Part shown: positions 39,193 through 47,529 of the stretch, in pieces
How the letters are laid out: every line of letters begins with the position of its first letter
Numbering within the stretch: position 1 is the stretch's first letter
Assembly: GCF_019645855.1 (NCBI RefSeq)
Contig: NZ_CP080999.1
Coordinates: 4,774,001 to 4,838,000, forward strand
DNA length: 64,000 bases
Direction of reading: 5' to 3'
DNA from: Mycobacterium malmoense
GTDB taxonomy: Bacteria > Actinomycetota > Actinomycetes > Mycobacteriales > Mycobacteriaceae
Translations under genes and position numbers: made by a program
Notes under the pieces: model-generated
Database searches by the model: none
What the model was told of the DNA's origin: nothing
What the model saw: the letters and a program-made list of their open reading frames with translations, nothing else

Positions 39193-39498
39193 ATGGCCAA
39201 GAAGTCCGCGATCGTCAAGAACGAGCGCCGTCGCGCGATTGTGGCGCGCTACGCCGAACGCCGCGCCGAGCTCAAAGAGATCATCCGCTCACCGTCGAGC
39301 ACGGACGAGCGACGGGCGGCGGCGCAACGCGAGTTGGCGCGCCAGCCCCGTGACGCCAGCGCCGTGCGGTTGCGCAACCGCGACTCCGTCGATGGGCGTC
39401 CGCGCGGGCACCTGCGCAAGTTCGGGGTGTCGCGGGTGCGGGTCCGTCAATTGGCCCACGCCGGGCAGCTACCCGGTGTGCGGAAGGCGAGCTGGTGA
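39193..39498 (+). CDS. rpsN: Alternative 30S ribosomal protein S14
   Basis: A 101-residue long-form S14 starting MAKKSAIVKNERRRAIVARY and ending LPGVRKASW, with RNRDSVDGRPRGHLRKFGVSR in the middle. It lacks the zinc-binding CxxC-x12-CxxC of the short form. It begins two bases after L33, and its stop overlaps the S18 start. Confidence 0.95.
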   Translation: MAKKSAIVKNERRRAIVARYAERRAELKEIIRSPSSTDERRAAAQRELARQPRDASAVRLRNRDSVDGRPRGHLRKFGVSRVRVRQLAHAGQLPGVRKASW

Positions 39499-39764
39499 TG
39501 GCCAAGAAACCTCCGCGGACTCGTCGTAGCGCGCAGCCGGGCGTCAGGTCCGCCAAGAAGAACCTTCTCGCCAGCATCGGCCTCAGCGCGGTCGACTACA
39601 AGGACACCGCCACGCTGCGCGTCTTTATCTCCGAGCGCGGCAAAATCCGCTCCCGCCATGTCACCGGCCTGACCGTCCAACAACAACGGCAGGTCGCCAC
39701 CGCGATCAAGAATGCGCGCGAGATGGCGCTACTGCCCTACCCAGGGCAAAGCATCGGTCCCTGA
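39498..39764 (+). CDS. rpsR: Alternative 30S ribosomal protein S18
   Basis: An 88-residue S18 with KKNLLASIGLSAVDYKDTATLRVFISERGKIRSRHVTGL. It has no Cys residues, unlike zinc-type S18. The ATG at 39498 overlaps the S14 stop, and an in-frame GTG precedes it by one codon. It ends the alternative ribosomal transcript or is followed by the Fe-S-like gene. Confidence 0.95.
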   Translation: MAKKPPRTRRSAQPGVRSAKKNLLASIGLSAVDYKDTATLRVFISERGKIRSRHVTGLTVQQQRQVATAIKNAREMALLPYPGQSIGP

Positions 39765-39858
39765 AACAGGTTGTGCCTCAAGGTATCCGGAAGGAGGGAT
39801 TGACGCCGATGAGATCACGTGTCTCCGATCTCGGCGAGACCGCCCGGAGCACGGCACG

Positions 39859-40245
39859 TTGACTTCCCCGGGCCGCGGCACCGACCGCCCGTTCACGGTC
39901 ATCGTCTGCGCCGCCTGTGCGGTCGACGACCAGCTCTCGGTGATCGACGAACTGCGTCCCACCATCCGGCGCTGTCCGCACGCCATGCTCGTCTCCGCCG
40001 CGTGCATGCTCGGACCACTCACCTGCGCGTCGCGCCCGACGGGATGCGGCGTCATGGCCGTGGTCCAGCCCTGTACGAACGACCGAATAGCCTGCGGACC
40101 GCCCCACTGGATCGGACCCATCACCGACAACTGTGAGGCAGCGGCCCTGCGCGATTGGCTGGAGCTCGGCCAATGGGAAAAGACGCCGGTGCCAAGGCAG
40201 CTCAGTAGGCACCTATGGGCTCGCAGCGCGAGTCGAAACAACTGA
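39859..40245 (+). CDS. Cys-rich (2Fe-2S) ferredoxin-like/thioredoxin-fold protein
   Basis: A 128-residue protein with strong mycobacterial codon use, probably starting at TTG 39859 (no better start exists after the rpsR stop). Cys are in VCAACAVDDQL, RRCPHAML, SAACMLGPLTC, PTGCGVM and QPCTN, resembling thioredoxin-like [2Fe-2S] or metal-binding domains. It lies downstream of the zinc-free ribosomal genes and could be in the same transcript, which makes a metal-homeostasis role plausible. The exact fold and cofactor are uncertain. Confidence 0.65.
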   Translation: MTSPGRGTDRPFTVIVCAACAVDDQLSVIDELRPTIRRCPHAMLVSAACMLGPLTCASRPTGCGVMAVVQPCTNDRIACGPPHWIGPITDNCEAAALRDWLELGQWEKTPVPRQLSRHLWARSASRNN

Positions 40246-40251
40246 AGTCCG

Positions 40252-40971
40252 TCAGTGGGGGTAGGCGTAGGGGTTGGCCGGGGCGTCGATCCGAGTGACG
40301 GTGGCGGCCTGCAGCGTCGGAATCGTGACTGAATTCGGTTGCGCGGGTGTAACTTTGCCCTCAACCCGAAGCCACGTGTTGTCCGGCAATCCGGCGGCGT
40401 GAGCGGCGGCCGGGCCACCCAGATGGATGCGGGCCAGCTGGGCGTCGGCCGCGCAACAGATGATGACGATGCGGCCAAGGTCCACGCCCTGCGCCTCGTT
40501 GAGCACAAAGCCGGTCACGGTGATCGGCCGATTCGTCAGCGAGCCGGTGGTGTCATGGGCCTCGCGCATCAACACATCCGGCAGCGACACTTCGGGAGCC
40601 GCCCCCGGCGGCAACGGCGGAAATGCCCGATTCAGAACATCATTGGATACCGGCGTCACGGAGGGGGCGGCGGCCGAGGGCCGCAGCGCCGGTGGCGTCA
40701 CGAAAATCAGGACCACGATGGGAATTACGAGCAGCCACACCGTGCCGGTCCTATGGGAGTGCGGCTGGGTCCGATCACCGCTCCGCCGTCCGCCGCGGCG
40801 GACGTCAGTGACGATCGCCGCCAGCGCCAGCGTGATGAGCAACGCCGCCGACGCGCCCAGCCAGGGCAGCAGCCCGGGCTTGACGTAACGAGTGAACGTG
40901 CCCGACACCGCGATCATGGCGACGCTGATGCCCACCAGCAGCAATACGGTGTTTTCGGTCTCGCGGCTCAC
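40252..40971 (-). CDS. TIGR03943/DUF1980 membrane protein
   Basis: A 239-residue protein from the GTG at 40971 (VSRETENTVLLLVG...). Two or three transmembrane segments lie in the first 110 residues, followed by an extracytoplasmic OB-like domain. ITVTGFVLNEAQGVDLGRIVIICCAAD and the ending RIDAPANPYAYPH are typical of the DUF1980 family. The start overlaps the upstream permease stop by four bases (GTGA), so both are co-translated. The pair is known as YcgQ/YcgR-like and often sits near zinc or CobW genes, as here. Function unknown. Confidence 0.85.
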   Translation of the reverse strand: MSRETENTVLLLVGISVAMIAVSGTFTRYVKPGLLPWLGASAALLITLALAAIVTDVRRGGRRSGDRTQPHSHRTGTVWLLVIPIVVLIFVTPPALRPSAAAPSVTPVSNDVLNRAFPPLPPGAAPEVSLPDVLMREAHDTTGSLTNRPITVTGFVLNEAQGVDLGRIVIICCAADAQLARIHLGGPAAAHAAGLPDNTWLRVEGKVTPAQPNSVTIPTLQAATVTRIDAPANPYAYPH

Positions 40972-41963
40972 TTGCCACCGCCGAGGACGAGCAGCCCAAT
41001 CACGCAGGCGCTCACCGTCGCAACCAGCAGCGTGCAGGGGGCAAAGCGCGTCGCGAAAGCCCGGCCGAACATGCCCGCCTGCATCGCAAACAGTTTCACA
41101 TCGACGGCCGGGCCCACGACCAGAAAGACAAGCCGGGGCAGCAGCGGCACCATCGTCATGCTGGCTGCCACGAACGCGTCGGCCTCCGAACACAACGCCA
41201 GGACCACCGCCAGGGCGGCCATCACCGCCACACCGAGGATCAGGTCCGCCGCCAGATGCGCGAACACCCACGACGGCACCACCACATGAAGAATCGCCGC
41301 CGCGGCGGCACCCAACACCAAATAGGATGCGGCTTGGAGGAAGTCGTGGCGGGCCGCCTCGGCGAATACCGACCAACGCGATTCGGCCCGAGCGGCCGAA
41401 GCGGGCAGCCGGCGGGTGACCCACTCCGGGCGGCCCCAACGTGACCAGGCCCAGCCCATGATCACCGCGGTCAGCAGCGACGCCCCCATCCGGGCGAGAA
41501 CCATTCCGGGCGCACCGGGAAACGCCACCGCGGTGGCCACCAGCACCACCGGGTTAATCGCCGGCGCGGCCAGCATGAACGTCAAAGCCGCGGCGCCCGT
41601 GGCTCCTCCGTCGCCGAACAATCGCCGCGCCACCGGCACGGAGCCGCACTCGCAGCCGGGCAGCGCCGCCCCGCCCACACCGGCCGCCAACACCGCCACG
41701 GCCGGGCGCCGCGGCAGCCAGCGCGCCAACCGTTCCGGCGACACGAACACGGCGATCAACCCGCTGACGATCACCCCAAGCGCAAGGAAGGGAAGGGCCT
41801 GCACGAACACTCCACAGAACACGGTGCCCGCCGTCGACAACGCCGCACTACCGAAGACCGCGCTCCGCAGCCGCGTCGCCAAGAAGGCACAGGCCAGCAG
41901 GATGCCGACCAACACCTCCATCGACCCGACGCGCAGCCTGGGCCTAGTCCTCAGCGTGGCCAC
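40968..41963 (-). CDS. UPF0718/YraQ-type permease
   Basis: A 331-residue membrane protein with about eight transmembrane helices. The permease-family segments include VFVQALPFLALGVIVSG and the conserved GCECGSVPVARRL, whose Cys pair is typical, and LMLAAPAINPVVLVAT. It is the partner of the DUF1980 protein. The ATG at 41963 precedes MEVLVGILLACAFL. Its place beside zinc-stress genes suggests metal or metal-ligand transport. The substrate is unproven. Confidence 0.87.
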   Translation of the reverse strand: MATLRTRPRLRVGSMEVLVGILLACAFLATRLRSAVFGSAALSTAGTVFCGVFVQALPFLALGVIVSGLIAVFVSPERLARWLPRRPAVAVLAAGVGGAALPGCECGSVPVARRLFGDGGATGAAALTFMLAAPAINPVVLVATAVAFPGAPGMVLARMGASLLTAVIMGWAWSRWGRPEWVTRRLPASAARAESRWSVFAEAARHDFLQAASYLVLGAAAAAILHVVVPSWVFAHLAADLILGVAVMAALAVVLALCSEADAFVAASMTMVPLLPRLVFLVVGPAVDVKLFAMQAGMFGRAFATRFAPCTLLVATVSACVIGLLVLGGGK

Positions 41964-42101
41964 CGTCCCAGTATGTCAGGGCGCCGGCGCCGCACCGGAA
42001 TCCCGCGCGCGACACGGGTTCGATGTTTGGGTACGACCGTGCCGTCTACGTCCGAATCGTCAACAGGGACAACGACACCGGGCGGTTAAATTGCGTGGCG
42101 G

Positions 42102-42401
42102 TCAGTGCTCGTCGTAGTGCTCGCCGTGAGCCGCATGCCGGCATCCGTCGTGCACATAGTCGACGTGATCCCCATGCGGAACGGCAACATGGCCGCATCC
42201 TTCGCCGTGCACATGGTCATGTTGCTCGTGCACCGTGTGGCCGGATGGCTCGCATTCGTCGTAGTGATCCTCGTGCCTTCGATGGAGGTGGCCGTCGTGC
42301 ACATAGTCGACGTGATCTCCGTGCGGGATGGCAACATGGCCGCATCCTTCGCCGTGCGCATGATCATGGTCGACGTGCTTGTTGTGGGTTGCGCTGGTCA
42401 T
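42102..42401 (-). CDS. Histidine-rich metal-binding protein with an internal duplication
   Basis: A 99-residue protein with about a quarter His and many Asp/Glu. The core unit HGEGCGHVAxPHGDHVDYVHDG occurs twice (residues about 16-37 and 64-85), each with one Cys in GEGCGH. There is no signal peptide, so it would be a cytoplasmic zinc store or chaperone. Placed next to the DUF1980 permease and alternative ribosomal genes, it probably belongs to the zinc-homeostasis block. No Zur box could be found upstream by eye. Confidence 0.85.
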   Translation of the reverse strand: MTSATHNKHVDHDHAHGEGCGHVAIPHGDHVDYVHDGHLHRRHEDHYDECEPSGHTVHEQHDHVHGEGCGHVAVPHGDHVDYVHDGCRHAAHGEHYDEH

Positions 42402-42561
42402 TGCTTCTCACCGCCGTACCGGATTTTTGACTCACAAGATGCTGGCGCACCGCAATTTTAGTGACCGTCGTTGGAGTCCACCAGGTTCAAAATGTCAACG
42501 TCTCCCCGTCCCGGAAATTTACAGCGCCCAGAAAGCCCGGTGCGGCGCTTACACTCCTGTG

Positions 42562-42831
42562 ATGCATCCTGCGCGGGCCAGGTACGCATCGAACAACGTC
42601 CCGGTGGTGGCCGGGCTTGTCGTCATGCTGATGCTCGCGGTCCTCGCGATGCCGATCAAGCAAAGATGCGGTGCGCCGGGTTACTCGTGCGCCACGGCGG
42701 TGGATACGCAGGGCAATGTCCACTATTACTACGAGGTCGAACCGCTTGCCGTATACGTCGCCGAAATCGCCACGGGCTCGAACATTCGCTTCTACTACAC
42801 CTCGGGCGAGGACCTCGTCAAAATCCGATAG
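42562..42831 (+). CDS. Small membrane-anchored hypothetical protein
   Basis: An 89-residue protein from the ATG at 42562, with one N-terminal transmembrane helix (VPVVAGLVVMLMLAVLAMPI). A short extracytoplasmic domain follows with two Cys (RCGAPGYSCATAV) that could form a disulfide, and a Tyr-rich end (HYYYEVEPLAVYV). Codon use is mycobacterial. There is no known family. It is upstream of cpsA in the same direction but separated by 360 bases. Confidence 0.65.
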   Translation: MHPARARYASNNVPVVAGLVVMLMLAVLAMPIKQRCGAPGYSCATAVDTQGNVHYYYEVEPLAVYVAEIATGSNIRFYYTSGEDLVKIR

Positions 42832-43015
42832 CTGCCCGGTGTCCTAATCGAAAGTCGTTGCAACGGCGCGGCCTACGGCGCCGCCGACCAAGGGTTTCCG
42901 GCGACCGGTCGAGCCAATAGTCTGCGCCCGGTAACGAGTTGCGCTCGATCTCGTCGGCCACGTAGTTTCCCGGGACGCTTCCCCGGCCAAAGCTTGGTGC
43001 GGTCTGGTCAAACAC
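42818..43015 (-). CDS. Possible small hypothetical protein
   Basis: A 65-residue minus-strand frame starting at GTG 43015, with coding-like composition (SVPGNYVADEIERNSLPGADYWLDRSPE). It overlaps the 3' end of the convergent 42562-42831 gene by 14 bases and has no strong ribosome-binding site. The Arg-rich middle suggests it may be a degraded gene. Function unknown. Confidence 0.3.
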   Translation of the reverse strand: MFDQTAPSFGRGSVPGNYVADEIERNSLPGADYWLDRSPETLGRRRRRPRRCNDFRLGHRAAIGF

Positions 43016-43191
43016 GCTGGTCGAGGCGGCGCGGGTCGCCTGGCGGGCCGAGTGAGCCTGCCCACAGCTGCACGCTGGATTGGAGGCTTCACAGCAAGCT
43101 ACCGCATACTTGACGGCATGCTGCAGGCGACATCACCGCAAACCACTGTTGCGGTACTGGGTGGTGCGCTGGTAACAGGACGAGGTTTTTG

Positions 43192-44748
43192 ATGCCACGC
43201 TCTGGTGGTGCACATCATCGCCATCGCGCCGTTCATCAACCGTCGGCTCTTCGCAAGGGGCTGACGCGCGGCTTCATGACGCTGGTCTCGTTGGCGGCGG
43301 TGCTGCTGACCGGCGGGGGCTATTACGTGGCCCACGGCGCGCTGGGCGGCATCACCGTTTCGCAGGCGCTGTCGCCGGAGGATCCGCGATCCAGCGGCGA
43401 CAACATGAACATCTTGCTCATCGGGCTGGACTCGCGCAAAGACCAGGACGGCAACGACCTGCCCTGGTCGATCTTGAAGCATTTGCACGCCGGCGATTCC
43501 GACGACGGCGGTTACAACACCAACACGTTGATACTCGTGCACGTCGGGGCCGACGAGAAGGTCGTCGCCTTTTCGATTCCCCGCGACGACTGGGTGCCCT
43601 TCACCGGCGTTCCCGGATACAACCACATCAAGATCAAAGAGGCCTACGGGCTGACCAAGCAATACGTCGCGCAGAAGCTCGCCAACCAGGGCGTCAGCAG
43701 CCAAAAAGAACTCGAGACGAAGGGCCGTGAAGCGGGCCGGGCGGCGACCCTGCGCGCGGTGCGGAGCCTGACCGGTGTTCCGATCGACTACTTCGCCGAG
43801 ATCAACTTGGCCGGTTTCTACGACCTGGCCCAAACCCTGGGCGGCGTGGAGGTATGCCTGAACCACCCCGTCTACGACTCGTACTCCGGCGCCGACTTCC
43901 CGGCCGGGCGGCAGAGGCTCGACGCCTCCCAGGCGCTGGCGTTTGTCCGGCAGCGCCACGGCCTGGAGAACGGGGATCTAGACCGCACCCACCGCCAGCA
44001 GGCGTTCATTTCGTCGGTCATGCAGGAACTGCAGGAGTCGGGCACCTTCACCAACCTGGACAAGCTCAAAAGCCTGATGGCGGTGGCGCGCAAGGATGTG
44101 GTGCTCTCGTCCGGCTGGAACGAGGACATGATCCAACGATTAGGTGCGCTCGCCGGAGGTGACGTCGAATTCCGGACGCTGCCCGTGGTGCGCTACGACA
44201 ACATCGACGGCCTGGACGTCAACATCATCGACCCGGCGGCGATCAAGGCCGAGGTGGCCGCGGCGATCGGCACCCCCACACCGACGACTGCGCCCGCCAC
44301 CACCGCCGCCAAACCCAGTCCGTCCACCGTCGTCGACGTGATCAACTCCGGCAGCATGAGCGGACTCGCCGGCGAGGTGTCCCGCGCGCTGAAAATGCGC
44401 GGCTACACCGCGGGTCAGGTGCGTGACCGCAAGTCGGGCGAGCCGACCGCCAGCACGATCACGTACGGCGCCGGCGCGGAAACGGACGCACATAACGTGG
44501 CCAATCTGCTCGGCCTCGACACCCCGAACCAGCCCGACCCCAACGTCCAGGCCGGACACATCCGGGTGACCGTGGACACCAACTTCTCGATGCCGGCGCC
44601 CGACGAGACCACGACGGACGAAACGACGACCACCACCACAACGACGACCACCAAGTCCAGTCCGTATGGGTACGGCGCCACCACCACCTATCCGTCGCCC
44701 GATCAAGGGAAACCGATCGACGGCGGCGGCGTGCCGTGCGTTAACTAG
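43192..44748 (+). CDS. cpsA: LytR-CpsA-Psr (LCP) family cell-wall glycopolymer ligase
   Basis: A 518-residue membrane-anchored LCP protein. A cytoplasmic His/Arg-rich tail and one transmembrane helix (MTLVSLAAVLLTGGGYYV) lead to an LCP domain with the Asp/Arg-rich pocket MNILLIGLDSRKD, FSIPRDDWVP, GGVEVCLNHPV and ALAFVRQRHGL. A LytR_C-type domain and a Thr-rich tail close it. LCP enzymes link arabinogalactan or similar polymers to peptidoglycan. Size and content match M. tuberculosis CpsA (Rv3484). Start ATG 43192; an in-frame TTG precedes it by one codon. Confidence 0.93.
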   Translation: MPRSGGAHHRHRAVHQPSALRKGLTRGFMTLVSLAAVLLTGGGYYVAHGALGGITVSQALSPEDPRSSGDNMNILLIGLDSRKDQDGNDLPWSILKHLHAGDSDDGGYNTNTLILVHVGADEKVVAFSIPRDDWVPFTGVPGYNHIKIKEAYGLTKQYVAQKLANQGVSSQKELETKGREAGRAATLRAVRSLTGVPIDYFAEINLAGFYDLAQTLGGVEVCLNHPVYDSYSGADFPAGRQRLDASQALAFVRQRHGLENGDLDRTHRQQAFISSVMQELQESGTFTNLDKLKSLMAVARKDVVLSSGWNEDMIQRLGALAGGDVEFRTLPVVRYDNIDGLDVNIIDPAAIKAEVAAAIGTPTPTTAPATTAAKPSPSTVVDVINSGSMSGLAGEVSRALKMRGYTAGQVRDRKSGEPTASTITYGAGAETDAHNVANLLGLDTPNQPDPNVQAGHIRVTVDTNFSMPAPDETTTDETTTTTTTTTTKSSPYGYGATTTYPSPDQGKPIDGGGVPCVN

Positions 44749-44825
44749 GCGCCTAAGCGGATAGTGCGCCAGTTTGAAAGACATTGCCGTGACATGAAGC
44801 CCAGAGTGAGGTTGTTGCCGTCGGA

Positions 44826-45371
44826 CTACGGCAATATGCCCTCCTCCCAAGCCCAAGCGAAGAAGGAATCGCCATCTTGGAAGGGGAGGTACATGCCTGT
44901 CTCTAGCAGCGCGTCGACAAGCGCCACAGTCTGAGTCCGGTCCCGCTTGAACAGTGACTTGTAGGCCTCTGCCACGATCCACATCGTGTCGATGGACGTG
45001 ACTTTCAGCCGATCTGCCTGGGCGACAGCCGCGCGATCGTCCAGGACGGCAATCAGATTGCGGTGGTGGGCGCACGCGATAACCGCTGACTCACCTAAGT
45101 GTTGGAACCGTCCACCACCCAGGGCAGCCTTGACCCGCATCGCGGTCGATTCCTCTTCGTCGGTCATAAGGGTGTGTGCCGCCCAGTTGACCATGGAAAT
45201 GCCCGGAATGCCCGGGTGCCTTTCTCTGCCCTTTTCGATTTCGGTATTTACCTCTGCGGGAATGAGAACCACTCCATGGGGAGCGAGGTCCTGAATTATG
45301 GATGCGTGCCCGGCACGACACATGTGGGTATACGTGCTGGTGTCCATCACCCACCGAGCCGCCTCAGTCAC
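44826..45371 (-). CDS. PIN-domain-like protein, putative nuclease
   Basis: A 181-residue protein from GTG 45371, overlapping the XRE/ImmA stop by eight bases. The PIN-like acidic positions are visible as VMDTSTYTHM (first Asp), PAEVNTEIEKG, LGESAVIACAH and AVLDDRAAVAQA. Such domains are Mg-dependent ribonucleases in toxin modules and repair proteins. Coupled with the HTH-metallopeptidase gene it forms a likely regulator/effector pair. It is shorter and more divergent than VapC toxins, so substrate and toxicity are unknown. Confidence 0.72.
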   Translation of the reverse strand: MTEAARWVMDTSTYTHMCRAGHASIIQDLAPHGVVLIPAEVNTEIEKGRERHPGIPGISMVNWAAHTLMTDEEESTAMRVKAALGGGRFQHLGESAVIACAHHRNLIAVLDDRAAVAQADRLKVTSIDTMWIVAEAYKSLFKRDRTQTVALVDALLETGMYLPFQDGDSFFAWAWEEGILP

Positions 45372-46488
45372 CGTGGCCCGCGAATGACCTTCGCAAATCG
45401 TCCAACGTTTTGGGTGGTCGCTCTGGGAGGTCATCCCGCGTCATCGTGCCGCGCAGCAGTTCAACGGTCCGGGCCGCCGTTAGTCGACCCGAGGTATAGC
45501 CCTCGATGCATGCCGCAGCGAAGCTGGGGGAAAGGTAGGGGCTCTCGGGTTCTCTTGCCCAAGTTAGCTTGAGGTGAACATAGTCGCCTGTTCGCGGCTC
45601 TTGATGGAGTAGCTTCTCGGCATCTCTCCAGTCGATCAAGCCAAGATTACGCAGTTGGTTCACCGCCGCTGACCAGCTCAGGTGGTACGTCGCGGCCACC
45701 GCAAGCGCTCGGTCACGGTTATTCCAATCGCGGTGGTTGTGCCACACGCTCGTCACGCCGGAGCGCGGGGCGAGGAAGTGAATGGCGAACGAGAAAAGCA
45801 TCTTCTCGCACTCCACCCCGGCCATCGCGTCGTAGGCGTCACCACAAAGCCAGTGGCCCAATTCGTGAGCAAGCGTCATTCGACGGCGACCTGATTCCAT
45901 GTCGCCGTTGATCACGGCAACAGCGATGCTTTCCACGTCACTAGTGACCTCGACGCATCCACCGTCTGGGCCATTGACTCCTAAGGGGGCGGCGTAGGTA
46001 TACAGCCCGAGCTGCTCGCAAGCCTCCCCAAGATCGAGTATTGGCTCGTCCGCTGAACCTAGACGGCGACGGGCTGCGGCAGCCAAATGTTCGGCCTCGT
46101 CGTGGTTTTGCGGTGTCCTAGCGTCCTGGTCGCGTTTCACCGGTGCGAGGAGATCCATCTCTAAAAGCATGAGGGCATCGGATGCGAACAACTCGATTTC
46201 GGCATCAAGCGCCTGGGTCGTATCGTGACGTGCATCGTCGGGTGCGTTAACGAGGTCCCTTCTTCGATTGACGACGGCTGGAAGCGGATCGTTGACGAAG
46301 AATCCAAGTGGACGCTCCAAGGCTTCGGCAATCGCGACCATCTCGGTCATGGTGAGCTTGCGGTCACCGCTTTCGGCACGATTGATGGCCGTGCGGTCGA
46401 GGCCCACGAGTTCCCCCAACTTTCCTTGAGAGATGCCCGCTTCCTCACGCGCCTGGGCAACCCGACGTCCAAGCGTTGCGTGGTCCAT
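45364..46488 (-). CDS. XRE HTH regulator fused to ImmA/IrrE metallopeptidase
   Basis: A 374-residue protein from ATG 46488. The N-terminal XRE helix-turn-helix (about 5-60; GISQGKLGELVGLDRTAINRAESG) is followed by an ImmA/IrrE zinc metallopeptidase domain with HELGHWLCGD, the HExxH-like motif written H-E-L-G-H. IrrE/ImmA proteins cleave repressors after stress or mobile-element signals. Fusion of both halves in one chain is known for RosB- and HigA-like regulators. The downstream PIN gene overlaps it, so the pair probably acts as a stress or toxin-antitoxin module. Confidence 0.88.
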   Translation of the reverse strand: MDHATLGRRVAQAREEAGISQGKLGELVGLDRTAINRAESGDRKLTMTEMVAIAEALERPLGFFVNDPLPAVVNRRRDLVNAPDDARHDTTQALDAEIELFASDALMLLEMDLLAPVKRDQDARTPQNHDEAEHLAAAARRRLGSADEPILDLGEACEQLGLYTYAAPLGVNGPDGGCVEVTSDVESIAVAVINGDMESGRRRMTLAHELGHWLCGDAYDAMAGVECEKMLFSFAIHFLAPRSGVTSVWHNHRDWNNRDRALAVAATYHLSWSAAVNQLRNLGLIDWRDAEKLLHQEPRTGDYVHLKLTWAREPESPYLSPSFAAACIEGYTSGRLTAARTVELLRGTMTRDDLPERPPKTLDDLRRSFAGHGD

Positions 46489-46720
46489 GTGTGTGATTTT
46501 CGCACAGGCGCGATGAAGGTGTCGAGGTACATGCTCCCTGAACTGGCTTTTATCCACTCGACAGAGAGTGTGACGACCAGGCAATGAGCACGAAGCGATC
46601 CTTTTGAATGTGAATGATGGGCCCCAAGGCTCACGCCCGAGCGGCCCTTGGAGATCGCCATCGCCGCTCAAATTGATTGATTCAAACCGGACCCATTACC
46701 CGTAAGCACACCGAGTCGAC
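46489..46720. other. Intergenic region upstream of the XRE/ImmA gene
   Basis: It holds no gene I can support. It separates the SDR gene ending at 46721 from the XRE/ImmA start at 46488 and presumably carries the promoter of the latter. Confidence 0.3.
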
Positions 46721-47512
46721 TCAGGCGTGGGTGCCGCCGTCGATGCGGATTTCGGTGCCGGTGATCCAGGCGCCGTCCTCGGACACCAGCATGGCGATGA
46801 CACCGGCGATCGCGCTGGGTTCGGCCATCCCGGCTCCGCTGGATTCGACGGTCGTGGGCAGGATCGGCATGAGCCTGGGGAACAACGACCAGTCGGCGTC
46901 TTTCGGGATGTATCCGCCTGTGGCATCGGTGATTCCGGACTTGATGCTGCCGGGTGCCACGCACGCCGCGCGCAGGCCCTGGCGCGCATATTCGAGGGCC
47001 AGAGAATGGGTGAAGGCCTGGATTCCGCCCTTGCTCGCCGCGTAGGCCGCCATATAGGGATGGGCGAAGGAGGCCGACGTGGAGCTGAAGTTGACGATCG
47101 CGCTGCGCGAATTGGCCAGTAGCGCCGGAAGCGCCTCCCGAACCACCAGAAAGGTTCCGGTCAGGTTGACGCCGACGATCTGGTTCCACAGTTCGAGGCT
47201 GGTCTCGTGCGTGTGCGAGGCGCGCAAGATGCCGGCGGCGTTGACCAGCGAATCCAGTCCGCCGAGTGTTTCGGCGGCCCGACGCACGCCGTCGATCACC
47301 GAATCCTCGTCACCGACGTCCATCGACATGGTGGTGAGGCGGTCGGCGGTTGCCGCCCGGTCCGCCCGGGCTGCCGTGACGGCCAGGCCATCGGCCGCGA
47401 CGTCGGAGGCCACCACGGTGGCACCCTCGTCCAGCAACCGCAGCGCGGTGGCCTGGCCGATCCCCGACGCGGCGCCCGTCACCAGGATCCGCTTGCCCTC
47501 GAGTCGCGTCAT
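46721..47512 (-). CDS. Short-chain dehydrogenase/reductase
   Basis: A 263-residue SDR from ATG 47512, with TGAASGIGQAT near 11, NAAGIL near 88, Ser in VNFSSTSASF, and YAASK as the catalytic Tyr/Lys. It is a classical SDR of the kind acting in fatty-acid or steroid pathways. A longer frame reaches 47632 into the neighbouring SDR and is not used. The close following of two SDRs in the same direction (17 bases apart) suggests one operon with the crotonase at 48444. Confidence 0.9.
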   Translation of the reverse strand: MTRLEGKRILVTGAASGIGQATALRLLDEGATVVASDVAADGLAVTAARADRAATADRLTTMSMDVGDEDSVIDGVRRAAETLGGLDSLVNAAGILRASHTHETSLELWNQIVGVNLTGTFLVVREALPALLANSRSAIVNFSSTSASFAHPYMAAYAASKGGIQAFTHSLALEYARQGLRAACVAPGSIKSGITDATGGYIPKDADWSLFPRLMPILPTTVESSGAGMAEPSAIAGVIAMLVSEDGAWITGTEIRIDGGTHA

Positions 47513-47529
47513 CTGCCGCTCCTGGTCTC

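Noticed and set aside
39778..40212. Minus-strand frame opposite the Cys-rich gene
   Set aside because: Codon bias and the ordered Cys motifs favour the plus strand.
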